Shown here: piece by piece, positions 7,663 through 16,771 of the stretch | Layout: each line of letters starts with the position of its first letter | Position numbering within the stretch: position 1 is the first letter of the stretch | Assembly: GCA_900542495.1 (NCBI GenBank) | Contig: UQNW01000008.1 | Coordinates: forward strand, 1-64,000 | Length of the DNA: 64,000 nt | From: an uncultured Roseburia sp. | GTDB taxonomy: Bacteria > Bacillota > Clostridia > Lachnospirales > Lachnospiraceae | Direction of reading: 5' to 3' | The notes under the pieces: model-generated | Database searches by the model: none | Seen by the model: only the letters and a program-made list of their open reading frames with translations | Told to the model about the DNA's origin: nothing | Made by a program: the position numbers and the translations under genes

Positions 7663-10600
7663 ATGAAAAAGAAAGCACTGGCCAAAGATTTTTTTATGTC
7701 CATAAAAAAGACATATAATCGATTCATATCTATTTGCCTGATCGTTATGCTGGGGACGGCTTTTTTTGCAGGTGTGAAAGCAGCAGAACCGGATATGCAG
7801 GAATCAGCGGACATCTTTTTTGACGACAGCAAGTTAATGGATATCAGAGTGCTGTCTACATTAGGATTAACGGAAGATGATGTTAATGCAATTTCTGCAA
7901 TTGCAGGTATAGAATCTGCGATACCTGCATATACATATGATGTTTTGACGGAGAAAGATGAAAAACAGCATGTGATCAAGCTAATGTCAGAAACAACGGA
8001 TATGAATAAAATCACTGTGACAGAAGGCAGGATGCCGCAGAAATCCGGTGAATGTCTGGCAGACTGGCTTTTGGAACAAAATTATGGGTATAAAATCGGA
8101 GATAAGATCACAATCAGCTCCGGAGATGACAAGGCAATTGAAGACATTGTCAATACGCAGACATATACGATCACCGGATTCGGAAAATCGTCATATTATC
8201 TTGATCTGACAAGGGATTCCAGCACGATTGGTAATGGTTCCATGTCAGGATTTCTGATTATTCCGGAAGATAATTTTACGCTAGAAGCATTTACGGAAAT
8301 CGACGTTCTTGTTGATGGTGCGATAGCATTGGATTGTTATAGTGATGCTTATGAAGATGCTGTTGATGAAGTAACACAGAAAATCAAAGATATTGCAGGG
8401 AATCGATGCGAAATACGATATGCCGAAGTTGTACGTGAGGCACAGGATGCGATAGCTGAAGCTGAGACAGAGGTTTCTGATGGTGAACAAGAACTTGCAG
8501 ATGCAAAAGAGGAATTAGAGGCTGGATGGAAACAGCTGGCAGATGCAAAGAAGGAAGTTGCAGAAGGCCAGACGGAGCTTGCAGATGCGAAAACGCAGGT
8601 CAGTGATGGGGAAAAGGAGCTTGATGCAGCTAAGGATAAAGTTGCTGACGGTGAAAAGGAACTGGCAGACGCAAAAACACAGCTTGCAGATGGACAGAAT
8701 CAGATCAATCAGGCGAAGCAGCAGATTTCAGATGGTGAGGCTTCTATCGCAGCGTATGATACAGAATTAGACAATGGAAGAAAGCAGCTTGAGAGTGCTG
8801 CAGGGCAGCTTGCAGATGCGAAAACCGGATTAGAAACATTAAAATCAGGGATTGAGCAGATGGAAAATGCTTTAAATGCCAGTCAGACGGAACTGGATGC
8901 TTCCGGTGAGGATTTAAAACAGGCAAGAACAGAACTTGAAGCGAACCGTGGGCAGATCGATGGTTACAGAACACTTGTCGCAACAATGGATTCACAAATA
9001 ACGGCACTTCAGGCACAGATGGACCTTCTTGCAGGGGGGAGCAAAGAATGGCAGACACTAAATACTCAGATACAGGAACTGATCACGCAAAGAGATGCGA
9101 TGCAGACCGGTATTGCTGAATTTGATCAAAACGAAGCATTGCTTTTACAAAATGAAGCGGCTTATGAAGAAGGAAAAAAGGCATTAGATGCGAAATGGAC
9201 AGAGCTTGCTACATTGAAAAAAACATATGACAGCGGCATGGCAGACTACACGGCAGGTATGTCAGCATATGAAGATAATCTGTCAGAATTAAATGCAAAT
9301 CAGGCGAAGCTTAATGCACAAAAACAGGTATTAACCGAGTCAAAACAAACCATTGCGGCGAAAGAGCAGGAATTAGCTTCTGCACAAAACACTATTGCAG
9401 AAAATGAAGCCTCCTTAGATTCAGCGAAAGCCGAAATCGCAGAAAATGAGAAAAAATTAAATGATGCACAGTCAGAGATAAATAAAAATGAGAAGAAACT
9501 GGCAGATGCAAAAAATGAAATCAAAGAAAATGAACAAAAGCTGACAGATGGCCAGGCTGAATATGATGCCGAATATGAAGAAAATCATCAAAAGCTTGAA
9601 GATGCGAAGGCTGACATTATCCAGGCGAAAGCAGATCTTGCTGATGTTGATGTACCGGAGTGGTATGTACTCGACCGTAATTATATCACTACCTGTATTG
9701 CATATGCCCAGGATTCAGAACGTATAGGAAATATTGGAAATGTTTTTCCGGTTATATTTTTCCTTGTGGCAGCACTCGTCAGTCTGACAACGATGACGAG
9801 AATGGTGGAAGAAGAACGTGTTCAGATCGGTACACTGAAAGCGTTGGGATATAGGAAATCCAGTATTGCAGCTAAATACGTCATGTATGCATTTCTTGCT
9901 ACGATGTTAGGCGGCACGATCGGTACTTTGATCGGACAGATTATTTTTCCGGCAGTCATTATGAATGCCTATAAGATCGCATATGTTACATTGACAGATT
10001 TTGTAACACCGATCCATTTAAAATATTCTCTGATTTCAATGATCGCTGCGGTTGTCAGTACCACGGCTGCCACGCTTGCGGCATGCTATAAAGAACTTCT
10101 TGCTGCACCGGCGGAATTGATGAGACCGGCTGCACCTAAAATCGGAAAACGGGTTTTTCTGGAAAGAATTACATTTATATGGAAACATCTTAATTTTTCC
10201 AATAAAGCGGCAGTGAGAAATCTGTTCCGATACAAGAAACGTTTGTTTATGACTGTACTTGGCATTGGCGGTTGTATGGGATTACTGCTTGTTGGATTTG
10301 GTGTAAAAGATTCCATCATGATGATCGGAGACAGGCAATATAATTTCATTCATACATACCAGGTTAAGATGACACTGGCCGATGCGGATACGGATGAAGA
10401 GAAACAGGAAGTTTTAGACAGTGTTCTTAAGGAGTCGACGACAAAGGCAGCTATGCTCAGTCATGAATCTACGATTGATGCATGTTGTGGAGCCAATGGA
10501 GAAAAGAAGCAAAGCACGTATTTGTTCATCCCATCCGACGCGGATGAGTTAGATGAATTTGTATCTTTGCAGAATCGTATATCCGGGCAAAAATACACGT

Positions 10601-11346
10601 TAGATGATGAAGGTGTGATCATTTCAGAAAAGCTGGCAACTTTGCTGGATGTATCCGAGGGTGACGATATTTATCTTGAGGTTTCAAGCTTAAATTATAA
10701 ACCTGTTAAGGTAATGCACATTGCGGAAAATTATTATTACCATTATGTTTATATGACACCGGAATGCTACCAGTCATTATTTGGGAAAGATATTGCGTAT
10801 GATGAAATATTTGTCGTAAATAAAGACCCGGAAGATATTTCTTATGAAAATGATTTTTCGGCAAAATATCTTGATAACAATGCAGTGTCAGGAATCACAT
10901 TTACGCGTACAATATCAGACCGGATAGAATCAATGATCACAAGTATGAATATTGTTACCTATGTACTTGTTGTGTCTGCAGGACTGCTTGCATTTATTGT
11001 TTTATACAATTTAAATAACATTAACATCAGTGAGCGTCAGAGGGAGCTGGCGACGCTGAAAGTGCTTGGCTTTTATGATGGGGAAATATCAATGTATGTA
11101 TTCAGGGAAAATATTATGCTGACAGTGCTCGGTACAATTTTTGGTATTTTCTTTGGAATATGGCTGCACCGGTTTGTCATCTTAACAGCAGAACTTGATA
11201 TTATGATGTTTGGCCGGCAGATTTATACAAAAAGTTATATCTATAGTATTTTACTTACAATCGGTTTTTCTATTATTGTGAATATCGTGATGCATTGGAA
11301 AATGAAAAAAATAGATATGATCGAATCATTAAAGAGCGTCGAATAA
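7663..11346 (+). CDS. FtsX/MacB-fold ABC permease with a ~400-residue coiled-coil insert
   Basis: A protein of about 1227 residues. The first TM helix (FISICLIVMLGTAFFAGV) is followed by an extracytoplasmic domain, then a long heptad-rich stretch (roughly residues 265-660) built from repeats such as LADAKTQ and DGEKELADAK. A block of three TM helices follows, then a second MacB-like periplasmic domain and the last TM block. This architecture (two FtsX cores with a YhgE-like coiled coil) is common in Clostridia and may help export or extract amphipathic compounds or span the wall. ATG 7663 is chosen because TAGGTGA lies just upstream; GTG 7654 is an alternative. Confidence 0.87.
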   Translation: MKKKALAKDFFMSIKKTYNRFISICLIVMLGTAFFAGVKAAEPDMQESADIFFDDSKLMDIRVLSTLGLTEDDVNAISAIAGIESAIPAYTYDVLTEKDEKQHVIKLMSETTDMNKITVTEGRMPQKSGECLADWLLEQNYGYKIGDKITISSGDDKAIEDIVNTQTYTITGFGKSSYYLDLTRDSSTIGNGSMSGFLIIPEDNFTLEAFTEIDVLVDGAIALDCYSDAYEDAVDEVTQKIKDIAGNRCEIRYAEVVREAQDAIAEAETEVSDGEQELADAKEELEAGWKQLADAKKEVAEGQTELADAKTQVSDGEKELDAAKDKVADGEKELADAKTQLADGQNQINQAKQQISDGEASIAAYDTELDNGRKQLESAAGQLADAKTGLETLKSGIEQMENALNASQTELDASGEDLKQARTELEANRGQIDGYRTLVATMDSQITALQAQMDLLAGGSKEWQTLNTQIQELITQRDAMQTGIAEFDQNEALLLQNEAAYEEGKKALDAKWTELATLKKTYDSGMADYTAGMSAYEDNLSELNANQAKLNAQKQVLTESKQTIAAKEQELASAQNTIAENEASLDSAKAEIAENEKKLNDAQSEINKNEKKLADAKNEIKENEQKLTDGQAEYDAEYEENHQKLEDAKADIIQAKADLADVDVPEWYVLDRNYITTCIAYAQDSERIGNIGNVFPVIFFLVAALVSLTTMTRMVEEERVQIGTLKALGYRKSSIAAKYVMYAFLATMLGGTIGTLIGQIIFPAVIMNAYKIAYVTLTDFVTPIHLKYSLISMIAAVVSTTAATLAACYKELLAAPAELMRPAAPKIGKRVFLERITFIWKHLNFSNKAAVRNLFRYKKRLFMTVLGIGGCMGLLLVGFGVKDSIMMIGDRQYNFIHTYQVKMTLADADTDEEKQEVLDSVLKESTTKAAMLSHESTIDACCGANGEKKQSTYLFIPSDADELDEFVSLQNRISGQKYTLDDEGVIISEKLATLLDVSEGDDIYLEVSSLNYKPVKVMHIAENYYYHYVYMTPECYQSLFGKDIAYDEIFVVNKDPEDISYENDFSAKYLDNNAVSGITFTRTISDRIESMITSMNIVTYVLVVSAGLLAFIVLYNLNNINISERQRELATLKVLGFYDGEISMYVFRENIMLTVLGTIFGIFFGIWLHRFVILTAELDIMMFGRQIYTKSYIYSILLTIGFSIIVNIVMHWKMKKIDMIESLKSVE

Positions 11347-11438
11347 CTTCTGCTTGCGTATATTATTTGCAGACAGTATAATCGTGTGGTCAGTCAATTG
11401 ACATATATTAATACTAAGAACTAAGGAAGAACTACTGT

Positions 11439-12794
11439 ATGTTAAATAAAAAAGATTTCTTAAAATATGCATCGACACTAGCATTTCCGATTATGCTCCA
11501 AAATCTGATCGGAACATTGGTAAACATTGCCGACACGGTAATGCTTGGATACGTGAGCCAGACTGCCATGTCGGCTTCATCGCTTGCTAACCAGTATACG
11601 TTTATTCTTTTCTGTTTATATTATGGTATGGCAACAGGTACTTCGGTTTTATGTGCCCAGTACTGGGGAAAAGGTGATAAAAAGACGGTAGAGAAGATTC
11701 TGGGTCTCGCAGAACGGATCTCCCTGATTATCTCTCTTATATTTTTTGTTATCTCCTTCACTATGCCAACGGCAATTATGAAGATTTTTACAAACAGTCC
11801 TGAGACGATCGCTGCAGGAAGTGAGTATCTGAAGGTGATTTCATTTTCATTTGTATTCATGGGATTCTCACAGATTTTTATGAGTGCGCTCCGAAGCATC
11901 GGAAAAATCATGCTGCCGTCGGTTACGTATATTGTTTCGCTTTGTGTCAATGTACTTTGTAATGCAACCTTTATTTTTGGATTGTTTGGCCTTCCAAAGC
12001 TCGGTGTTACCGGTGTTGCACTTGGTACTGTGATCGCCAGAATCTCAGAAGTGCTGATCTGTCTGATTTACTCATTGCGCAGTTCAGACGTCAGATTCAG
12101 AATAAAATATTTTTTTGCAAAATCAGATATTTTATTACAGGACTTTATAAAAATTGCCACTCCGGCGGTGATAAATGACGTTGTCTGGAGCTTTGCCAAT
12201 TCAGCGTTTGCAGCAATTCTTGGACATATTGGAGATGATATGGTTGCAGCAAATGCCGTTGCTGTTATGGTGGTAAATATCGGTGCTATCGCCTGTCGTG
12301 GTTTTGCCAACGCTACTACGATCATTGTCAGCCAGGAGCTTGGGAAAGACCGCATTGATACAGCCAGAGAGTACGGGAAACGAATGCTTACAATAACATT
12401 TATTGTCAGCCTGATCGGATGTGCCGTTATTCTGGCGATCCGCCCTGTGATACTGAATTTCTACCGGGATAAATTAACAGAGACTGCTATTTATTATCTT
12501 GGCATTTTTATCATTATGACAACCTGGCGTTTTGTGGGCGAAGGCGTTAATACCTGTCTTATATGCGGCTGCTTCAGGGGTGGCGGTGATGCCAGATTTG
12601 GAATGATCGTAGATGCCATATTTATGTGGCTTGTTGCAGTCCCACTTACCTTCCTTGCAGCATATGTTTTCAAACTGCCGCCTGTCTGGGTATACTTTGT
12701 CATGACACTGGACGAGTTTGAAAAAATGCCTGTGGTATTTATTCACTATTTCAGAAATAAATGGCTTACGAATATTACCAGAGATTTTGAGTGA
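11439..12794 (+). CDS. MATE-family multidrug/Na+ antiporter
   Basis: A 451-residue polytopic membrane protein with about 12 hydrophobic helices. The N-terminal PIMLQNLIGTLVNIADTVML and the matching motif after the halfway point (ATPAVINDVVWSFANSAF) are the two MATE repeats. It probably exports cationic compounds in exchange for Na+ or H+. GGAAG before ATG 11439 acts as the ribosome site. It follows the ABC exporter by about 90 bp in the same direction and may be co-transcribed. Confidence 0.9.
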   Translation: MLNKKDFLKYASTLAFPIMLQNLIGTLVNIADTVMLGYVSQTAMSASSLANQYTFILFCLYYGMATGTSVLCAQYWGKGDKKTVEKILGLAERISLIISLIFFVISFTMPTAIMKIFTNSPETIAAGSEYLKVISFSFVFMGFSQIFMSALRSIGKIMLPSVTYIVSLCVNVLCNATFIFGLFGLPKLGVTGVALGTVIARISEVLICLIYSLRSSDVRFRIKYFFAKSDILLQDFIKIATPAVINDVVWSFANSAFAAILGHIGDDMVAANAVAVMVVNIGAIACRGFANATTIIVSQELGKDRIDTAREYGKRMLTITFIVSLIGCAVILAIRPVILNFYRDKLTETAIYYLGIFIIMTTWRFVGEGVNTCLICGCFRGGGDARFGMIVDAIFMWLVAVPLTFLAAYVFKLPPVWVYFVMTLDEFEKMPVVFIHYFRNKWLTNITRDFE

Positions 12795-12821
12795 TGGGCA
12801 ATCACTGTAATGCTTTCTAAA

Positions 12822-12851
12822 ATTGACAAAAACAACATGCTTGTATATAAT
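12822..12851 (+). promoter_or_regulatory. hipBA promoter
   Basis: TTGACA (12822-12827) and TATAAT (12846-12851) have an 18-bp spacer and lie 24 bp before the antitoxin start. Confidence 0.7.
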
Positions 12852-12874
12852 AATAAACATTAGCAAGATGGAGA

Positions 12875-13201
12875 ATGAAGATGAAGAAGGCTGCGTATAA
12901 TATATTACCAGGAACAGAAGAGATACTAACAACTATGGGTGAACAAATTAAGCTTGCAAGACTCAGAAGAAGTTTATCCGCTGAGCTGGTAGCAGAACGT
13001 GCTGGAATCAGCCGATCTTCTCTTTGGAAAGTTGAAAAGGGAGATCCGTCGGTTGCTATGGGTATTTATGCAGCTGTTTTACATGCTTTAAACAACCTGG
13101 ATAAGGATTTACTTTTTGTTGCCAGGGATGATGAGTTGGGAAGACAATTGCAGGATTTGAATCTGATCACAAAAAAACGTGCACCGAGGAGGTCGGAATA
13201 A
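12875..13201 (+). CDS. hipB: HipB-like antitoxin / XRE-family DNA-binding protein
   Basis: A 108-residue protein with one helix-turn-helix (IKLARLRRSLSAELVAERAG then ISRSSLWKVEKG, residues about 25-60), the XRE fold used by HipB to bind the operator and neutralise HipA. The stop codon shares its last A with the start of hipA, implying translational coupling. It is longer at the N-terminus than E. coli HipB. Confidence 0.85.
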   Translation: MKMKKAAYNILPGTEEILTTMGEQIKLARLRRSLSAELVAERAGISRSSLWKVEKGDPSVAMGIYAAVLHALNNLDKDLLFVARDDELGRQLQDLNLITKKRAPRRSE

Positions 13202-14460
13202 TGGCGATAAATCAGAAAAACATTTTCGTCTATGATGATTTTAGTGCAGATCGGCCTATTCTTATGGGGATCCTTTATGTGAATGTTATAAAAGGAGGCG
13301 AAGCGTATTCTTTTGAGTATGATAGGGGTTGGCTGAAAAAAAACAGACTTGCGTTGACTTTGGATCCAGAACTCATGCCGTATCCTGGCAGACAGTATCC
13401 GTCTGGAAAAAATATTTTCGGCTTATTTGCAGATGCTTCTCCAGATCGGTGGGGTAGAATTCTTATGAATAAACGTGAAAGAATCCTTGCCGAGAAAGAA
13501 GGACGAAAACCTTCTAAACTTTATGATAGTGATTATCTGCTTGGGGTATATGACGAAACAAGAATGGGAGGCATTCGTTTTAAGTCAAATCTGGATGGAG
13601 AGTTCCTTTCTGACGACAGGGAGACGGCAGCGCCACCATGGGCTTCACTTCGTACACTGGAAGAAGCATCCAGAAACTTTGAAAATGATGAAACTGGTTT
13701 ATCTGAAAGATGGTTGAATCAATTGATCAAACCGGGTTCATCTCTTGGTGGAGCCAGACCGAAGGCAACGGTTGTGGATACAAAGAATCAGCTTTGGATT
13801 GCAAAGTTTCCGTCAAAAAATGATGAAAATGATACCGGAGCATGGGAAATGGTGGCACATGAGTTGGCAGCACTCTGCGGTTTGAATGTTCCAGAAGCAA
13901 GGTTGGAGAAGTTTTCGCCTCTTGGAAGTACTTTTTTGATAAAGCGGTTTGATCGTCTGGAAAATAAGCGAGTACATTTTGCCTCTGCTATGACGCTTCT
14001 TGAAAAAACAGATGGTGCATCCGCTGCTGATGGAAGCAGCTATCTTGATATTGCCGCTTTTATCAAGTCCTGTGGAGCTCAGCCTAAGAAGGATTTAGTG
14101 GAGCTTTGGAAGCGTATTGTTTTCAACATGGCCGTTACTAATACGGATGATCATCTGAGAAATCACGCATTTATTTTTACAGATAAAGGATGGGTTCTAT
14201 CTCCTCTGTATGATGTGAATCCGGTTCCTTACGGAGATGAGTTATCTCTAAATGTAGATAATGAGGATAATAGCATCAGTATTGAACTGGCTGTGCAAAC
14301 TTCAGTAAAATTCGGTATTTCAAAACCGGATGCTGAAACGTATGCAGAAGATATATTGAAGATTGTCAGAGATAACTGGGAAAAATCAGCTAATGAATAT
14401 GGTCTGTCACGTAGAAAAATTGAAGAAATGAGACCAGCATTCAGTGCCTGTTATGAATAA
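13201..14460 (+). CDS. hipA: HipA-family serine/threonine kinase toxin
   Basis: A 419-residue kinase of the HipA fold. The N-lobe is followed by the Gly/Ser loop GSSLGGARPKA, which contains the autophosphorylation serine in known HipA. Catalytic motifs NTDDHLRNHAF (Asp base and Asn) and SPLYDVNP (Mg-binding Asp) are intact, so the enzyme should be active. E. coli HipA phosphorylates glutamyl-tRNA synthetase; the target here is unknown. With hipB it forms a type II toxin-antitoxin pair. Confidence 0.9.
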   Translation: MAINQKNIFVYDDFSADRPILMGILYVNVIKGGEAYSFEYDRGWLKKNRLALTLDPELMPYPGRQYPSGKNIFGLFADASPDRWGRILMNKRERILAEKEGRKPSKLYDSDYLLGVYDETRMGGIRFKSNLDGEFLSDDRETAAPPWASLRTLEEASRNFENDETGLSERWLNQLIKPGSSLGGARPKATVVDTKNQLWIAKFPSKNDENDTGAWEMVAHELAALCGLNVPEARLEKFSPLGSTFLIKRFDRLENKRVHFASAMTLLEKTDGASAADGSSYLDIAAFIKSCGAQPKKDLVELWKRIVFNMAVTNTDDHLRNHAFIFTDKGWVLSPLYDVNPVPYGDELSLNVDNEDNSISIELAVQTSVKFGISKPDAETYAEDILKIVRDNWEKSANEYGLSRRKIEEMRPAFSACYE

Positions 14461-14618
14461 TATATATTGCAACACCGGGTGTCTGGAATTAAGAAAGAAC
14501 AGTTGGGAGAATTAATCATTGCTTTTGAAGTAATTATGTACAGAGTTGCAAATTGTCATAGCAGAAGTAAATACTCAGAAAAAAATGATTGACAGATCAA
14601 CATGAACAGTGTTCAGAT

Positions 14619-15218
14619 ATGAAAAATAAAAGAAATGCCGGGATGTCAAAGGGGGAAAATACGAATCGTCTTGCTACTTCAAAAGAAGATATATTGGCTG
14701 CCAGCAGGGAGCTGATCGAAGAAAACGGATGGGCAGCTGTAAGCATAAGATCTGTTGCGGCGAAATGTTCCGTTTCAGCCGGTACGATTTATAATTACTA
14801 TGAATCCAAGGCAGAGCTGCTTGGTGCAACCATCGAGAGTGTCTGGCAGGAAATCTTTTTTCATCCGGAAGATGAGCAGGTATTTCATGATGTTACAACT
14901 TGTATGGCATGGATTTATGAACGGTTCAAATATGGCAATAAGCGGTTTCTGGGATTTTTCTCTTTACATTCCTTTGGTTTCATGAAGGAAGGGAAGGATG
15001 ACGGAAAGAAAAGGATGATGCGTACATGGGGACATATTTTAAATGGGCTAGGTGAAGTTTTAAAAAATGACCCTGAGATTCGTCTGGGCGTATTCGATGA
15101 GAATTTTACGGAAAGGCAGTTTGCAGAAATCCTGTTTTCCCTCATGCTGGTATCAGTGATCCGCGAGGATTATGATCCATCCTCTGTATTGATGCTTATC
15201 AACAAAACATTATATTAA
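14619..15218 (+). CDS. TetR/AcrR-family transcriptional regulator
   Basis: About 199 residues. The DNA-binding domain reads ILAASRELIEENGWAAVSIR, then SVAAKCSVSAGTIYNYYESKAELL (residues about 26-70), the classic TetR helix-turn-helix with Y-N-YY at its end; the rest is an all-helical ligand domain. No convincing ribosome site separates the possible starts (ATG 14619, ATG 14643 or TTG 14589), so the start is a guess. The target could be the adjacent membrane gene. Confidence 0.8.
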   Translation: MKNKRNAGMSKGENTNRLATSKEDILAASRELIEENGWAAVSIRSVAAKCSVSAGTIYNYYESKAELLGATIESVWQEIFFHPEDEQVFHDVTTCMAWIYERFKYGNKRFLGFFSLHSFGFMKEGKDDGKKRMMRTWGHILNGLGEVLKNDPEIRLGVFDENFTERQFAEILFSLMLVSVIREDYDPSSVLMLINKTLY

Positions 15219-15227
15219 AATCAGTTA

Positions 15228-15725
15228 TTGTTCACATTGTGTGTAATCAGTAACGGAAATTCTCCCACTTTGAAAGTGGGAAAATGGATCACATCTGTCA
15301 CGATGACAATCTTTTACGTTGTACTTTATCACATCTGGCGTGAACGCTATCAGATCAAAGGTCATAATGCAGCGACAGCAGCTGTTTATGGTCTTGCAGG
15401 ATTAAGAATTATTTTATGTATGATGCCACAGAATAACTGGCTCAGTGCATCAGCTCCGTTTTCCTGGGGTATTTACCGTAATATTCCATTTGCACTGATG
15501 GGAATTTTGATCATTGTTTTATTCTATAAAAGTGCAAAAGAGAACAATGACAAGTCTTTCCGCTTTATGTGGCTGACAATCGTTTTAAGCTTTGTATTCT
15601 ATATCCCGGTTGTGCTGTGGACGGATGTCATTCCAATGATCGGTATGCTGATGATCCCTAAGACATGTGCATATGTCTGGACAGTCGTGATCGGTTACAA
15701 TGCGATGAAAAAAGAGATCGCTTAA
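15228..15725 (+). CDS. Membrane protein of unknown function, possibly 5'-truncated
   Basis: A 165-residue protein with five predicted TM helices: around WITSVTMTIFYVVLYHIW, VYGLAGLRIILCMM, IPFALMGILIIVLFY, MWLTIVLSFVFYIPVVLW and CAYVWTVVIGYNAM. The reading starts at TTG 15228, ten bases after the TetR stop, with no ribosome site; a later ATG (15303) would cut the first helix. It may have lost its first part. I do not recognise the family. Confidence 0.45.
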   Translation: MFTLCVISNGNSPTLKVGKWITSVTMTIFYVVLYHIWRERYQIKGHNAATAAVYGLAGLRIILCMMPQNNWLSASAPFSWGIYRNIPFALMGILIIVLFYKSAKENNDKSFRFMWLTIVLSFVFYIPVVLWTDVIPMIGMLMIPKTCAYVWTVVIGYNAMKKEIA

Positions 15726-15830
15726 GAGAAAAACTTCCTATTGAGTGAGCGAGAAAAGGTAATTCTGTTTATAAGATAATTTAAACTGTACAAAAATATG
15801 GTAAGATAATAAGCAAGATGAGGATATAAT

Positions 15831-16462
15831 ATGCAAAATTATAAACTACCCTTTACCATTACAAACAAAATGCTTGACTATGTATCGTCCATATCTGAAA
15901 AAAGTAGGGAAAATAAAGAGCCACAGCCAGCTTGATACAAGACCACATCTTAGAAGAAATAATCGGATTAAGTCCATACATTCATCGTTAAAGATAGAGG
16001 CTAATTCATTATCTCTGTCTGAGGTAAGAGATGTTATAAATGGCAGGACTGTATTGGGAGATATGCAGGAAATTCAGGAAGTAAAAAATGCTTATACGGC
16101 ATATGAACAAATGGAAAAAATTTCAAAGTGAATATTATGACGCAATTTCTAAATGTCATGTAAATGGTGATTCTGATTTGTTTATTGAATTTATGTTAGA
16201 GCAGATAGATAAAATTCTGGATGAAGTAACACAGCAGCTTGAGACATCTAATTTAGATATCAGTGAGTATGTGAAAAGGATGCTTTCTGTAATGGAATAT
16301 GATATTCCGTATACAACTGTAGCAATAATGGAAAAATTAGGGATTAAATCCAGAGAAACATTTCGAAAGAATTATATGAATCTGGCAATAAAAGCAGGGG
16401 TGGTTGAAATGACAATGCCAGATAAGCCAAACAGCAGAAACCAGAGATATATAAAACGGTAA
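15831..16462 (+). pseudogene. Third Fic-family gene: frameshifted, catalytic core deleted
   Basis: From ATG 15831 the frame gives MQNYKLPFTITNKMLDYVSS and ISEK, the normal start of a Fic protein. A run of six A (about 15896-15901) shifts the frame; with one A fewer it continues VGKIKSHSQLDTR to NRIKSIHSSLKIEAN, the autoinhibitory motif, and VRDVINGRTVLGDMQEIQEV. After YEQMEKIS (about 16128) the sequence jumps, in another frame, to QSEYYDAISKCHVNGDSDLF and a C-terminal winged helix ending at 16462. The ~130 residues that should hold HPFxDGNGR are absent, so no AMPylation activity is possible. Confidence 0.7.
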
Positions 16463-16642
16463 AAAAATGTCGCCATTTATAATTTTATATGCCTTATTCA
16501 TATCTGCGAGATTCAGTGGCATTCCAATCTCCTATAGTTGTTATGTTTTAGAAATAAAAAAAGAAATGAGCAAGTAAAAAGCTACGTATACTTGCAGTCG
16601 GCTGTCTTGTGAAATATAAATTACATATGTAGTGAAAAATAT

Positions 16643-16673
16643 GGTCGATTCAATACATTTTACGGTCGATTCA
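16643..16673 (+). promoter_or_regulatory. Two direct GGTCGATTCA repeats spaced 21 bp
   Basis: GGTCGATTCA occurs at 16643-16652 and 16664-16673. The 21-bp period puts both copies on one DNA face. LytTR-type response regulators (AgrA, ComE) bind paired ~9-bp repeats at this spacing, but the match to their consensus is partial. It lies ~100 bp upstream of the surface-protein gene. Confidence 0.4.
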
Positions 16674-16696
16674 TGACAATCCGCCCATTTGGAAAG

Positions 16697-16744
16697 AAAT
16701 TCGTTGTACATTAGAAACAAGTAATCATGTACAACGAATTTTTT
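16697..16744 (+). terminator. Perfect 15-bp hairpin with T-run in the leader of the surface-protein gene
   Basis: AAATTCGTTGTACAT (16697-16711) pairs with ATGTACAACGAATTT (16727-16741) and is followed by more T. It looks like an intrinsic terminator. No intact gene ends just upstream, so it may end transcription of the broken Fic gene or attenuate the surface-protein transcript. Confidence 0.65.
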
Positions 16745-16771
16745 ACATTAAAAAGCAAAGGAGAAAAAGGA

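Larger units (their letters stand above)
16463..16771. other. Intergenic region before the surface-protein gene
   Basis: Apart from the decamer repeat (16643-16673) and the hairpin (16697-16744) listed separately, this 309-bp A/T-rich stretch holds no gene that I can support and no clear -35/-10 pair. Confidence 0.5.

Noticed and set aside
8281..9524. Several minus- and plus-strand frames inside the ABC permease
   Set aside because: The coiled-coil repeat makes long open shadows in other frames; only the permease frame has domain matches.
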